Origin: Magicicada septendecula
Lineage: Eukaryota > Arthropoda > Insecta > Hemiptera > Cicadidae
Direction: 5' to 3'
Assembly (NCBI GenBank): GCA_034769895.1
Contig: CM068367.1
Span: forward strand, 351,045,111 to 351,109,110
Length of the DNA stretch: 64,000 nt
Position numbers and translations under genes: made by a program. The notes under the pieces are model-generated. The model was not told the DNA's origin, made no database searches, and saw nothing but the letters and a program-made list of their open reading frames with translations. Below, piece after piece: positions 47,387 to 59,879 of this stretch. The number at the start of each line of letters is the position of its first letter. Positions within the stretch are counted from its first letter, which is position 1.

Positions 47387-47419
47387 CTGAAGACGCCCTC
47401 AGAATTTTAGAAGTCGAAA
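47387..47419 (+). ncRNA. Hammerhead-like motif downstream of Penelope fragment
   Basis: CTGAAGA (47387-47393), a short GAC/GTC stem, then GAAA (47416-47419). It lies about 240 bp after the Penelope GIY-YIG tail. Penelope-like elements are known to carry hammerhead motifs in their terminal repeats. Helices I and III are not clear by eye. Confidence 0.3.
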
Positions 47420-47429
47420 TGCTGTGTTT

Positions 47430-49962
47430 TTGAAATGTTTGCTAATGTCCACAATATTATAGTATGTTATAATTATAACTTCTCATAGCTTACAGTTTTT
47501 GATAAAAAAAGAAAGGTTGATCATGTATAACGTTTAAACAGTTACTCAGATTGTTGATTTTTTCACTTGTAACATGTATTGTAAGCTACTAGACTGGCTT
47601 TAAGTTTAGCTGAATCCAACAGTGTATAGATCTTCTAGCCAGTGTCTTTTTTATTAGTTTTATTACATTGTTTAGCAGAAGGAAGAGTTGTAAAATAATT
47701 CATTTGAGTATAATTCCAATTTCTTGTGGTATTTTGACACTTTTTATGAACGACTTTTCTCCAGTTGGGATTTGTTATCATTATTATGAATCATTCATTT
47801 GTAACATACCAAGTTTCACATGGAGGATTCCTTTTGTTGTTGTCCATAATTATTGATTATTGAAGTACAATTTTAACTGTTTATGGAATTATTGCAGGTG
47901 GATTTTCATTTTGTACTATAATCCTTCTTACCAAACCCAATCAATTACTTGGTTGAGTCCAAGAAAACTGATAGTATAAGTATTGTAAGGATGAGATTTG
48001 TTTCAAAATCTGGTAAACAAATTTAACCAAATTTAACAAATTTTTTGGTTATGAAATGGGCTTGATTAAATCATGATTGATATTCAGAGATCCAGTCATT
48101 AGGGGTAAAGTCAGGATCAGTTCTTTAGGGCACGTGTTGTGAGACAACTGATAATAAAATTGTGGGGTGATTAATTTTAACGACCTTTGGATCTTAATGG
48201 TATTTGTTAATATCTCTGCTAATTTAAGTTTGTGGTATTGCTATTGACTTCAGAGAATTGCATATTTAGAGAATAAGTAGGTAAGTAGTAGTATACCATT
48301 TTACAGTAATTTGCTTCGGCATTTTTGTAGTTCTAGCTTTAACCCAGGTGCTTTCTTAATATGCAAAAACGTATCTTTATTTATTTTGGAATAGTAGATT
48401 TAAGTAGTAGTCCTGCTTACACCAGTGATACAACATATTTAAGTATTTCTTCATGTGGGTAATTCTGATGTGGCAGGGATATGTTGGTAAGCTGTTTTGT
48501 AAACTTTGTTTTCTGCTTGTCATTTTCTTTGCCCAGTGTTCTTGATTTTAAAGTTGAAACAGTATCAAATTGTGCTGTACAGGAATTCATAATAACACAC
48601 CAACTTGAAAAAAATTATTTATTTGTAGTACAGGTTTTTGTTATATTGCAGTTTGCTCCAAATATTATCAATAAAGTATACAACTTATTATTATCTACTT
48701 ATTAAATAACTTAAATATTATATATAATTAGACATTCTAAAATTATTCTAATATTATAATTAATTAATGTTATTTATCTTCTGTAGTGTTTGAAAGTTTT
48801 GGGTGAATTGTATTTTATTATATTAAATGAAAGGATCTAAAACTAGCACTGTTGATGGTCCCCAACTGTATTTAATATTACGCATGTGAAATTAACTTTT
48901 TTATACTTCCTTCTGTTTTATTAATAATGATTCATACAATTGCATTTCAAAAGGGCCTTGTTATAAATGTTATTGTTGGAAGTTATAGTTTACTGTATAA
49001 ACATTATTATTGTCAATTCAAGTACAATTTTTATATTTTATTTATACAAAAATAATTGTTTTCTATCTATCAAAGGAAACTTCATGTACATGCATATGCA
49101 TATAGTACATATGTCAGATTTACAATTATTTGATAATGTCAGTATTCAAGAAACACAAGCTCAAGCTATTAAACAGTTTTTAATTATAATATTGTCACTA
49201 TTTTGATGGCTAATTTTGTGTTTAATAAAAATATGAAATTATATTGTAGGTTTAGTCTATACAACATAGAAAATGAGAAAGCCAGGTAAATTTAATGACA
49301 GTAAATATATATACATTATAACTAAATTAAAAAGGCCTTATCATCTTAAAAAAAATCATATTTATAAAAGTTATATTGCCATCATTGATATTATTAAATT
49401 TATTATTTTTAATGTTCTCATAGTTTGTCGTGAGTTTGTGCTGCTATGACTTTACACTAATGATTTGTTTAGGAAGTGCTTTCTGTTGAAATAATCGCTT
49501 TATGTTGACTGCTCTTGTATAGTTAAATTTAAATATTTATATTCAGGTAAGAAAGAGTGTCATTTTTGGTTATTTGTTTGTTTTCATATTTCATTATGCA
49601 ATAAACTTTTTCTGACATGTTTATGTCAGTTAAAATAGTTGTTGATTATTTGTACTTTTACAAAATAAGATAGGTTGTGTTTTAACTGTGGTCTTGTCCT
49701 GAAAAAGTTTTGTTATCCATTTCTAATTTATTATGTACAATCTGTTACTGTGTCATTTAATCAATTTGTTTGAATTCAAAATATATATCTCAGTAAATTT
49801 TCAAGTAACAAAATAATCTACACAGAGTTACAGTTTTTCTGTATACTAGCCACAATTAAAACAGAATAAGTAATTATCATAGGTCACATTTTAAACGTTT
49901 ATGATAAGATCTGTTTGTCATTCAGTCTATTTCTCTGTAAACTGAGTCTTTTTTGGCATTGT
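47430..49962. other. Unassigned intergenic sequence
   Basis: About 2.5 kb of AT-rich sequence with no gene that I can support. ORFs of 60-80 codons (for example 48481-48705, 48967-49206) show no motif. A minus-strand AATAAA at 49727-49732 may serve the exon at 49963. Confidence 0.5.
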
Positions 49963-50088
49963 TCACGCATGTGTAGCACCTACAGCTAGGGCTGCTCCAT
50001 CTTCTTCTAGGTGTTTTAGCCGTCTTATCACTTGAGCGTGTTCATCCAGAAGACGTGCAAATTCAATTTTACGGCTCTCTGCCTCAAC
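49963..50088 (-). CDS. Terminal exon of unknown minus-strand host gene
   Basis: On the minus strand an acceptor TTTTAATTTTAG (CT at 50089-50090 on +) opens an exon reading VEAESRKIEFARLLDEHAQV then IRRLKHLEEDGAALAVGATH, Ala, stop at 49963-49965. The exon is GC-richer than its surroundings. The sequence is a charged amphipathic helix (probable coiled coil) with a small hydrophobic tail. A minus-strand AATAAA lies about 230 bp downstream. I do not recognise the protein. Earlier exons may lie beyond the LTR element at 51-63 kb or outside the window. It could also be a relic, but the intact frame, splice site and codon use argue for a real exon. Confidence 0.55.
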   Translation of the reverse strand, partial: VEAESRKIEFARLLDEHAQVIRRLKHLEEDGAALAVGATHA

Positions 50089-50215
50089 CTAAAATTAAAA
50101 GCAGGTGCTATTACAAACATGTAAGCCATAGTAAGCTGAAAATTATTAGCATATATAATGTGAACAACTCCAAAGTCAATTCTCTGTATGTCCATGAATA
50201 TGAATATGCACATGT

Positions 50216-50247
<32 letters not shown>
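50216..50247. repeat. (CA)n microsatellite
   Basis: About 15 CA dinucleotides. Confidence 0.95.
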
Positions 50248-51302
50248 GGAACTCCATGTTGTTGGAGAATTCCTTTTACAGTTGTTTATGGTTGTTAATA
50301 TATAATACTAGTATAATTGATATTAGATCAACATCATTGTGATTGATGATAAGCATACTGCCTGATGCCCAAAACTGATTTAAGAATTCAAGTTAGCAAA
50401 AACCACATTACCAGTACACTTGTATTTTAAAAACATGAATAAAATAAAATGAAAAATATATAATGGAAAACATAATCTAATAAATATTTAATATTCACAC
50501 ATACTTGTATAAACAAGTTTAAAACAAAATATAACACTTTATATTATAAAAGGACCACACTTATAAGAACCAGTGCTGAAATGCATCTGCTGTGCAGCAC
50601 ATTTGCGCATGTAGGAGTAGCCAAGTCCCCACAAAGAAGTATACAACAGAAGATATACGAAGTACACTCAGCTGTTTGTCAAACTGAATTCAGCTCGAGT
50701 AACTGAATGAATGGAGGGGAAGATGTGTGCAGTTTTTACTGAAGGTTGTTTTAACTGTGGCCCAATTTATAGCAAATCGTTTTCATGTTTTTGTATCGTT
50801 TGAATTATAAAAACCCAAAAACATGATAGCAGAGATTCTTTAGGATTTATGTTTTGCTCAGAACATATTATGACTTACGATTATTCAGAAACTTGTTAAT
50901 ACATACAAGGGATTAGTATAATCCGTATGTTTACATGAAGCATGAGGTTTTCATTAGATAAATTAACAGAATTGCTTGTACATTAGTATATTAATTTTAC
51001 TTAATTCAAATGGCTTGAATTTATGATATATAAGTATTTAATGTTTTGGCCAAGAAAAACAATAATTTTTAGAGAAACAACAGAAAATTTGAAATTTATT
51101 AAGTGGTTGAATTTGTAGATTTTTTGGAATGACGTGATATGTGATTTTTAGTACTTAATGAAGATAAAGAATTAACATAATATTGACTGTTATACTAAAT
51201 AATAATAAACTAATTATTTCTTGCTTTTTAATATATTGTAATAATACGAGACTTCTCTCGAGTTTATTTTGTTTTATGCCCCACTGTTGTGAGCGTCAAT
51301 TT
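50248..51302. other. Unassigned sequence before the giant LTR element
   Basis: AT-rich, no coding signal. The last ~30 bp (GCCCCACTGTTGTGAGCGTC, near 51279-51298) resemble an inverted tRNA-Lys-type primer site. Confidence 0.5.
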
Positions 51303-54300
51303 TGTAACAAAATAAAAATTTTGTTTATTTTTTAAAATATTTTATTTTATTTATGTATTTTATTATAAATTATATTAATTATTTTTTGTATTGTATTCGT
51401 GTAAATTTTATTTCTTTTATTATTGTTTTTGTCAAATTATAACACCTTGTGTAATTAGAATTATATTTCTTCATTAAATGGATTGTCTCCAGTAACAATC
51501 GATTTGCGATTTTTCGTTCTACGAAGTGTGTTCTCCTCTGAAGTTGTTAAATTTGGTTTTCTTTGTAGTCTGTTTATCAAATATTAACTAAGATTCTTCT
51601 ATTTATATTAATTCAAATAAATAGAAGCAACAATTATAACATTCAAGGATTTTTATTGACAAAATATAAAATAATCGATTTTGTATCGATTGATTAATCG
51701 ATTCTCTCTCTCAGGGCGAGAAAATTTATTATACAAATTATTAATATTAATTCTCAGGTTCTTTAAACTGTTATTTTAGAATAGTCAGAGAAAGGGCAAG
51801 TCGGAAAAGTATAACACTTACAATTAAAAGCTTAAGATCTAAAAATACAAAGATATTATTTAATATATAATGGTTAGTAAAGTAAGTTGATCGAACCAAT
51901 CTCTCGTTCTGATGACGAAGTCTGGCCGTGGAGAATTGTGGGAATTCAAAGATGGCCGTTCCGTACCGCAGATGTCGACAGTTGCTGCACCTCAAAGAAT
52001 CCTCTTCAAATAAATGTTGTTTTTCCAGATTTCCTCGTCTCAGCAATAGTGATTAATCCCTCTGGTAATAGTGTAGTTGTCCTGGATCAGTGCTCAGTGA
52101 TTCGCTTCGATAATTTGTGTTGATTAGTGTTTTTAATTCACTTTAGACTATAAGGTCGATATTGGCAAATTTTGTCTTGATATTCGGAATTATCGTTTAT
52201 ATGTGTTAAAACGGTTATTACACTTTCTACGGTTCAATATTGGTTTACATCAATAGTTATACTGGTTTAATTCACTGAATTTAATCGTTATTAAAGGTTT
52301 TGTCAAAATTCGCGATTTTACATTGAATAGGCTTGGTTGATTCTCGCCATCTTTCTTCTTCCTTCACTATAAGTGAATAATTCGCGAGCTCTCATTCTGA
52401 TGTGAACTACTCAACATATAATAATCAACTGTTTAACTTTCTTCTTTATTCGAAACGTCTTAGCCAATTTAATATTAAAAAGACATTGTTTTAAATCTTT
52501 AGCATTTCCGCTTACATGGTTGACTTTTACATTATATGAATAAATACATTTTTATTATTATTTAATTTTATCAAATACCTAACACATATTCTCTTTCTTT
52601 AGTTAATTCTATGTGATTTAATACCAAATATGATACTTTTACAATGTTTTCCATCTCAAAATGCCCTATTTACTGTATTTTTACATGTAGGCCTAAAATT
52701 TTACTTCCTGTCACATTAAATGGTTTACCATCTTTATGAAGCTATTATTATTATTGGACAAGATCCTTGATTGAAATAAAATGTTTACTTTTCCTTAATT
52801 CCTTGTAATTTTATGAATTAGTTATCTTTTTTAAATTATATCTTTAATTTAAATCTTCCCCTTAGGTTACAGTGTTATTACACTTGCATTTTTTTCAATA
52901 ATCCTTTTTACATTTCTTCAATATCTTTATGAAGTATTGGTACAGTTATTATACACTGTGTTGGATTTACATTATACCAATTTCATCAATTTACTTAATT
53001 TATTTTACTTATTTATCATTGATAAGGTTGTTGAGATTTACCATTTGTCCAGATTTTAGTTTTGTTCAAATATAATGTTTTATGACTATTACAACTTGCT
53101 TATACCCCTTCTGACTTTCTATTCTTATACAATCTTAATTAAAATTCTCTTACTTAACTACATTAACATTTAGCTTTGATTAATACTATTAATACATAAC
53201 AAATATTTTAAAACAAAAGAGTTGTACTCAAACTCAGACATTTCAGTCTTGATCAATACTAGTAACACATAATAAATATCTTATAATAACAGAATTGTAT
53301 TCAAACTCAGACATTTCAGCCTTGATTAATGCTATTAAACATAATAAATATTTTAGAACAACAAAAAACATTATACTCTATTTCAAACATTTAAGTATAG
53401 AGTTCATTGACCTTAATATAAACAGAACACATCTGTCTTTTCCTTATTTAAATGATTTCTTAAGACTAAATTTTGTGCAGTCTTGGCTGTTTTTATTTTA
53501 TTTTGGGGATGTACCCTTTGTCACTTCACTTATTTATTGCCTGCTCTTATTTTGTCTTTGTCATTTTAATAAATGTTGTTAGACAAAGAGTGGCACTCAC
53601 TTAGAAACATTTGTAGTCTATTTTCTCATAATAATATTATTCTACCAAATATTATTTCTGTATTCAATACAAAACTTTAAAGTTGTATAAAGGCACTAAT
53701 TCACTTAGTTTATGAATTTAAACATTGACACATGAAGTCTATTTAACATAACAAAATCACTTGCACTGGTATTCTTTGATCTTATCTCTAATCAGTTTTA
53801 TAGTCTTATAAGATCAAGAATCTTATTTATAGAGGATTATGAAGATTTGTTTTTTCCATTATATAAATAATTTCCACTGGTTCACTTTTAATTCTACCTT
53901 TAGACACTTTTGTTTATATCTAATTTACATTATTTTTTATTTTAGGTGTTATACTTTCATTTGTTATATATACTCTCTTTTGGGGTTTCGTTTTTTCTTA
54001 TTACTGGGTTTGCTTTGGGCATTTCCCTACTTTATTTTATTCTACTATGTGGTTTCTTCCAATTTCAGTCCTGTTATTAGGGATGTCGGTTTGTTCTGGG
54101 TATTGCCTTACTTACTCCTTATCCTACCTGGGTACTTTCTTACTTTATCTTGGATTTTGTTTTATTTTTTATTACTCATTTATATTGCATAGTTGTTTTT
54201 AATTTATTTTTATTTCTTCAAACTTGAGTGCACTTTACTGTGGTCCTTAATTGTTTTTTATTGTATTTTTCTTTGATTTCATTTTAAATTTAATTAATTT

Positions 54301-54348
54301 ATGATCATTATTTCGTTCATTGTAATGTGGATAATCTGTCATGCTACA
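51303..54348 (-). repeat. 3' LTR of giant-LTR element
   Basis: 3046 bp, on + reading TGTAACAAAATAAAAA to GTCATGCTACA. Very T/A-rich with a more balanced part at 51890-52130. A 91-codon minus-strand ORF (51771-52046) is also open in the other LTR, with six amino-acid differences, but it has no recognised motif. Long hydrophobic ORFs at 53.8 kb arise from T-richness. Confidence 0.92.
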
Positions 54349-54367
54349 GATTGCTCTCCTCCAGAAG
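54349..54367 (-). other. Polypurine-like tract of giant-LTR element
   Basis: Minus-strand CTTCTGGAGGAGAGCAATC lies directly before the 3' LTR start. Confidence 0.5.
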
Positions 54368-55046
54368 TGATTAGTTCAGACCATACTTTGAGTATGTATG
54401 AAATAATTGCTTATGATATTTTTTAGTTATTATATTTCTTGTCTTCCTTCCCATTTCTATATTTGCATCTTCCTACTTGAGCTTATATTTTTTTTTTCTT
54501 AAATTGATTCTTCCTTGATAGTTATTGTTATCTGAGGTTTATTATTATTATTGTATTTATCTTTTCCATAACTTGGTGTTTTATCCATGGGATATTCATT
54601 CCCTAACACGTGAGCTGGGGCAGTCCAGAGAGGCACTTGTGGCTACATATACTCTGCTGGCCATACTACACTTCTAATTGAGATCAGAGGAACTTCATCT
54701 CTGTCAAAATATAATGCTGCTGGAATTATCTACAGACAGTCATTAAATGAAATTATATAAGAATAGTCTATTTTTCGACTAATAAAAATATCTTTGGATA
54801 CCTCACTTCGTATTTGCCCAGATTTGTTAATATTTTCTATCTCAGTTATTCTTCTTAATTTTTAGCTCTGCTGATATATTTACTCTTATCATAGTTGGAA
54901 GCTCTGTTAATATATTTATTTTTCTCATGGTTGGAAGTTCTGTTGATATAATTATCACTAGTTATTGTGTGTAAACTTTTTCATCTGAATTCTCTTTAAT
55001 TCTTTTATCATTCGCTCAATCTTCTTCCGGTTATCAATAGCATATA

Positions 55047-55697
55047 CACTCAAAACTCGTTTATCCGAATTTGATGGGTCCGTGCCCGTTTCGGATAAAC
55101 GAAATTTCGGATAAACCAAAACTTCTATTTAAATAATAATACATATGTAAGTCCAGTAACTTTATTTAATATTAATAATTTAAAATTTACTTACAGTGAA
55201 TATGACACAATAAACTATAAAACGGCACCGCGCTGTAAATTATAGTTTCTACAGTACTGGAACAGTCCTATTGCTTGTTCATTCAGTAACCAATCATAGT
55301 TTTTTGCCTAAGCTTTGAAGCTCGTTTGCTGGCTGCCCGATCTCGAAGTCGTTTCATTGTTAGAAGTTCTGCAGGGGACGTTTTGTCTTGTCACTACAAA
55401 TACGACAGTAGCTCTTCAAACATTGATGTTACCTCTGTATGGTTGACTCCCATTTTCTCTTCCACATCTTCGTCAGAGCTTTTGGCCTTAGCGGGCTGTT
55501 GTGAACATTGTGCAACAATTTCGTCATCAGATAACAGCTGATATCCAGGATCGTCTTTTTCCGAATTCATCCACTCGGATACGTCTTCTTCTTGTAACTG
55601 TGTGCACCCTTCAATGTCTTTTAATATTTCTACAAATTTTGTTTCGGATAAACCGGATTTTCGGATAAACGCGATTCGGATAAGCGAGTTTTTAGTG
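55047..55697 (-). mobile_element. Non-autonomous pogo/Tigger element (Tigger-3)
   Basis: The left end is CACTCAAAACTCGTTTATCC and the right end inverted is CACTAAAAACTCGCTTATCC. TA lies on both sides (55045-55046, 55698-55699). TTCGGATAAAC motifs repeat near both ends. It is 651 bp and retains only the C-terminal part of a transposase. Confidence 0.92.
55283..55640 (-). pseudogene. Tigger transposase C-terminal fragment
   Basis: The minus-strand reading VSEWMNSEKDDPGYQLLSDD, then EIVAQCSQQPAKAKSSDEDV and, after stops, SPAELLTMKRLRDRAASKR matches the acidic C-terminal tail of Tigger-type transposases. Tigger-2 has the like-built NDPGYQILSNQEIADM and LILLKRIKDLAAKKR. The catalytic core is deleted. 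Confidence 0.8.
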
Positions 55698-56320
55698 TAT
55701 TTAAAATTTTTGTTTTCTTAGTTCTTATTAATTGTTCCACTGGATTCATGTTATTATCATTATTCTTCCAATAGTTTTCATTATAATTGAAATTCAACTT
55801 GTGATCATAGTTATATTATATAGTTTTTCTTTTCAAAAAAATTATTTCGCTCTTGTTTTCATCCAAATTAATTCTTTAACATTATATTATTTATGTGGTC
55901 TTTACTTAACAAGATTATTCATTTTATTGGTATTAGTTGCCCTTATAGTTTTTTAGAGTTCGGTAATTCAATAATTATTCAGATTTAAAGGCTGTAAATA
56001 TTTGTGGTAAGTTCATCTTACGTTCGTATTACATTTAGTGGTTATACTAAATTCAAATTCTTCAATTCCAAATTAATTCTCGTAAATAATTAGTTGTAAG
56101 TTGTTCTTACTTATTTTTTAAATTTTGATGATTTTATAATAATAAATTCTTCCTTTCCAAATTAAGTTTCATAAATAATTAGTTGTAAGTTGTTCTTACT
56201 TTTCTTTTAGAATTTTGTGGTTTTACTCAAAATTCAAATTCTTCTTTTCCAAATTAAGTTTCATAAATAATTATTTGTAAGTTGTGCTTACTTTTCTTTT
56301 AGAATTTATTGGTTTTAGTT

Positions 56321-58632
56321 TTATGCATTCCACCTGTCGGCCGTGGTTTCTTCTTCATCGATTTCTTGTCTTACATCCTGGGATGTGTTGGATCGGTTGC
56401 CATTTCCTCTGAGGGGAATCCGGAGTTCTGGTGGGTTCCTTTGATTGTAAGTGATTCGGAAATTCCTAGATGGATTGTCACTGAACGGTATCCAATCATA
56501 ATTTTCGCTTACTTGATTGTTTTCATTATTCCTGTTCCTTCTGTTCTCATCTCTTTGATCATTTCCGATGGGTGCGTCCCTTCTTTGGTTCCCGCTTCCG
56601 GATCTGGATTCTCCGATGCTATTGCTCCGTTGTAAATGCTCATTATCATTCTCCCTTTGGTGTTGATCCCTCCTTGGACCATTCTCTTCGGCCCTTATAA
56701 AATTCACCATTGGTCTGAAAACCCTGTTGTTATTATTGTGGTTATTTGGCTAGTAATTTCTATTATTATTATTATTATTATAAGGTTCTGCATTCCCTTG
56801 GTTGGGGTTTCTCTGACTGTTGGAATTATGATTATTCTGATAATGATTATTTCGGTTACTTGGGTAGCTGTTGTTATTCCTGTTAGGATTTTAGTTATTA
56901 GGGAAATTATTATTATTAGTGTTATTATTTCTACTATAATAATTCAAATTGTTGCGGTTCCCTTGGTAGTCATTACCATTATGGTTATTATTGTTATTGG
57001 TGTATGGATTATGTCTTAGGTCAGGCCGATCATTCCTCCTTCTACTTTGCCGATAGTAGTCCTCGTTTTTGTAGTTCTCTAATAATTCGGTCATCGCTTG
57101 CACCGTCTTTATCTGGCTACCCCTTCTCGCTCTTATTATGTCTTCATCGTAGTGGTAGGACAATTTATTTATCAGGCATTCCTCAGGTATTGCCAGTTCT
57201 AAATGTTTCGCAAGACACACTTTTCCTAAGAAATAGGCCGTCATAGTATTACCTACTTGAGCATTGTATCTCGCATGACAGATGTTGTCACGGATTAGGT
57301 TCTGTGTCGTCTCCGACCAGTACTCTGCTTTGAACATGTTCTTGAATTGCTGGTAGTCCGCGATCTCACTTCGATTCGCCATCCACCAATTGTCCGTCAT
57401 TTCTCGGAAAGACTCGTCCAATATCTCCCGGTTGTTACTCCATCTATTTCCTCGATGTTTGGCAAAGTATTCCTCAATCCAGGCCAAGAACTCCATCGGT
57501 TTCCTTTTGTATTGGCGGAAATTCAACCATTCCCGGTTTTCATTCATTGGGATACCCGTAATGTTAGTGGGTCTATTTCGGATGACTTCCATCTCTTCTT
57601 GGCTCTGCCGCACTTGACCGGTTATGTTTGTCATAGCAACTTCCGTACCGTCACACCTTTCCGCGACTTGGTTCCGTACCCTTCCTAATTCTTCCTGGGT
57701 TTCTCTTCTGTTTTCTTCCGCTTTCTTTCTATTGTGCTCTTCGATATTAGTGAATTTGGTGTTTACTTCTTCTTTAAAACCCTGTACTTCTCTCTCAGTT
57801 TGGCTACATCTTTTGTCAACTTCCTTAATTTGTTGTTTTATTACGATGGTTTCTTCTTCTATTTTCTTGTTTGTGTACTCCTTATTATCGTTGATTTCCT
57901 TACTCAATTCTTCTTTTAACAACTCTATCCTTTCGTCTAACTTGCCCATATTTTCCTGGTTGACCTCCCTTAATTCTTCTCTTAATAATTGGTTATCCTC
58001 TTTCAATTCTTCCAAATTCTCCTCCATCTTCTCTTCCATTTTCTTACTGTTTTCCTCCATCTTCTTACTGTTTTCCTCCATCTTCTTACTCAATTCTTCC
58101 TTCAACTGTTGGTTGTCCTTTTCCATCTTCTTGGTGGTTTCATCAATTTTCTTATTCGTATTTTCAAGTTTATTACACAATTCTTCCTTTGTTGATTTGA
58201 ATTCTTCTTAGTTGATTTGTCGTTCTCATCCATTTTCTTGCTCAATGATTAGTTGTCCTCTTTCATTTCCTTACTATTTTCCTCCATTTTCTTATTTGTA
58301 TTTTCAATTTGATTACTTAATTCTCCTTTCGTGGAATCCATTTTCTTACCCAATTCTTCTTTCATTTCCATCATCACTCTGAACATTTCTTGGATTGTCG
58401 CATTCTCTGTTTGTGAGGGTTTCTCTAACTGTTTCTCTTGGACATTGACATCCCCTGTTTGTGTTGGTACTTCGGGTTGTTCCTCTTGTGGTGTAGGTGG
58501 GTTTGGTTCCGCAGAAGGTAATCTTCCTTCAATATCTTCAACCGGAGTTGCCTCTTTATCGTCCATGTCGATCTCTTTGATTTCTTTTTCCGCTTCTGCC
58601 GCCCTTTTCTTAGATAATGCTCGTTTCGGCAT
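56321..58632 (-). pseudogene. gag of giant-LTR element: coiled coil, capsid, Asn-rich tail
   Basis: The minus-strand start MPKRALSKKRAAEAEKEIKE is at 58632. An acidic/Pro linker follows, then a very long coiled coil with an 11-residue tandem repeat (KKMEENSKKMEENS). One stop and one frame change occur near 58200-58250. Reading continues at 58180 through more coiled coil to the capsid (EWLNFRQYKRKPMEFLAWIE, QQFKNMFKAEYWSETTQNLI, LAIPEECLINKLSYHYDEDI). The tail after about 57080 is Asn-rich with Arg (YTNNNNNHNGNDYQGNRNN), has stops at 56891 and near 56750, and ends at 56321. No CCHC or RanBP2 finger is present. The capsid segment YWSETTQNLIRDNI aligns with YWAEDEQEILRSRI of the 28.8-kb gag. Confidence 0.8.
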
Positions 58633-58729
58633 TTTTCTTACTCCTCTGACCTTATAACAGCTGCCAAGCTAAAATTAGGGATTGGGCAAATTCTTCTTAT
58701 TTTATATGGCCTATCAATCACTAATTAAA

Positions 58730-58750
58730 GCCCCTTTAGTTGGACGCCAA
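58730..58750 (-). other. Primer-binding site of giant-LTR element
   Basis: Minus-strand TTGGCGTCCAACTAAAGGGG, three bases from the LTR end, resembles TGGCGCCCAACGTGGGGC (tRNA-Lys type). Confidence 0.6.
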
Positions 58751-59879
58751 TTTTGTAACAAAATATAAATTTTGTTTATTTTTTAAAATATTTTATTTTA
58801 TTTATGTATTTTATTATAAATTATATTAATTATTTTTTGTATTGTATTCGTGTAAATTTTATTTCTTTTATTATTGTTTTTGTCAAATTATAACACCTTG
58901 TGTAATTAGAATTATATTTCTTCGTTAAATGGATTGTCTCCAGTAACAATCGATTTGCGATTTTTCGTTCTACGAAGTGTGTTCTCCTCTGAAGTTGTTA
59001 AATTCGGTTTTCTTTGTAGTCTATTTATCAAATATTAACTAAGATTCTTCCATTTATATTAATTCAAATAAATAGAAGCAACAATTATAACATTCAAGGA
59101 TTTTTATTGACAAAATATAAAATAATCGATTTTGTATCGATTGATTAATCGATTCTCTCTCTCAGGGCAAGAAAATTTATTATACAAATTATTAATATTA
59201 ATTCTCAGGTTCTTTAAACTGTTATTTTAGAATAGTCAGAGAAAGGGCAAGTCGGAAAAGTATAACACTTACAATTAAAAGCTTAAGATCTAAAAATACA
59301 AAGATATTATTTAATATGTAATGGTTAGTAAAGTAAGTTGATCGAACCAATCTCTCGTTCTGACGACGAAGTCTGGCCATGAAGAATTGTGGTAATTCAA
59401 AGATGGCCATTCCGTACCGCAGATGTCGACAGCTGCTGCACCTCAAAGAATCCTCTTCAAATAAATGTTGTTTTTCCAGATTTCCTCGTCTCAGCAATAG
59501 TGATTAATCCCTCTGGTGATAGTGTAGTTGTCCTGGATCAGTGGTCAGTGATTCACTTCGATAATTTGTGTTGATTAGTGTTTTTAATTCACTTTAGTCT
59601 ATAAGGTCGATATTGGCAAATTTTGTCTTGATATTCGGAATTATCGTTTATGTGTGTTAAAACGGTTATTACACTTTCTACGGTTCAATATTGGTTTACA
59701 TCAATAGTTATACTGGTTTAATTCACTGAATTTAATCGTTATTAAAGGTTTTGTCAAAATTCGCGATTTTACATTGAATAGGCTTGGTTGATTCTCGCCA
59801 TCTTTCTTCTTTCTTAACTATAAGTGAATAATTCGCAAGCTCTCGTTCTGATGTGAACTACTCAACGTATAATAATCAA

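Noticed and set aside
53839-54192. Hydrophobic 117-codon ORF, repeated at 62867-63277, resembling a membrane protein
   Set aside because: It lies in the T-rich strand of the LTR, which encodes Phe/Leu/Tyr by composition; frames differ between the two LTR copies.
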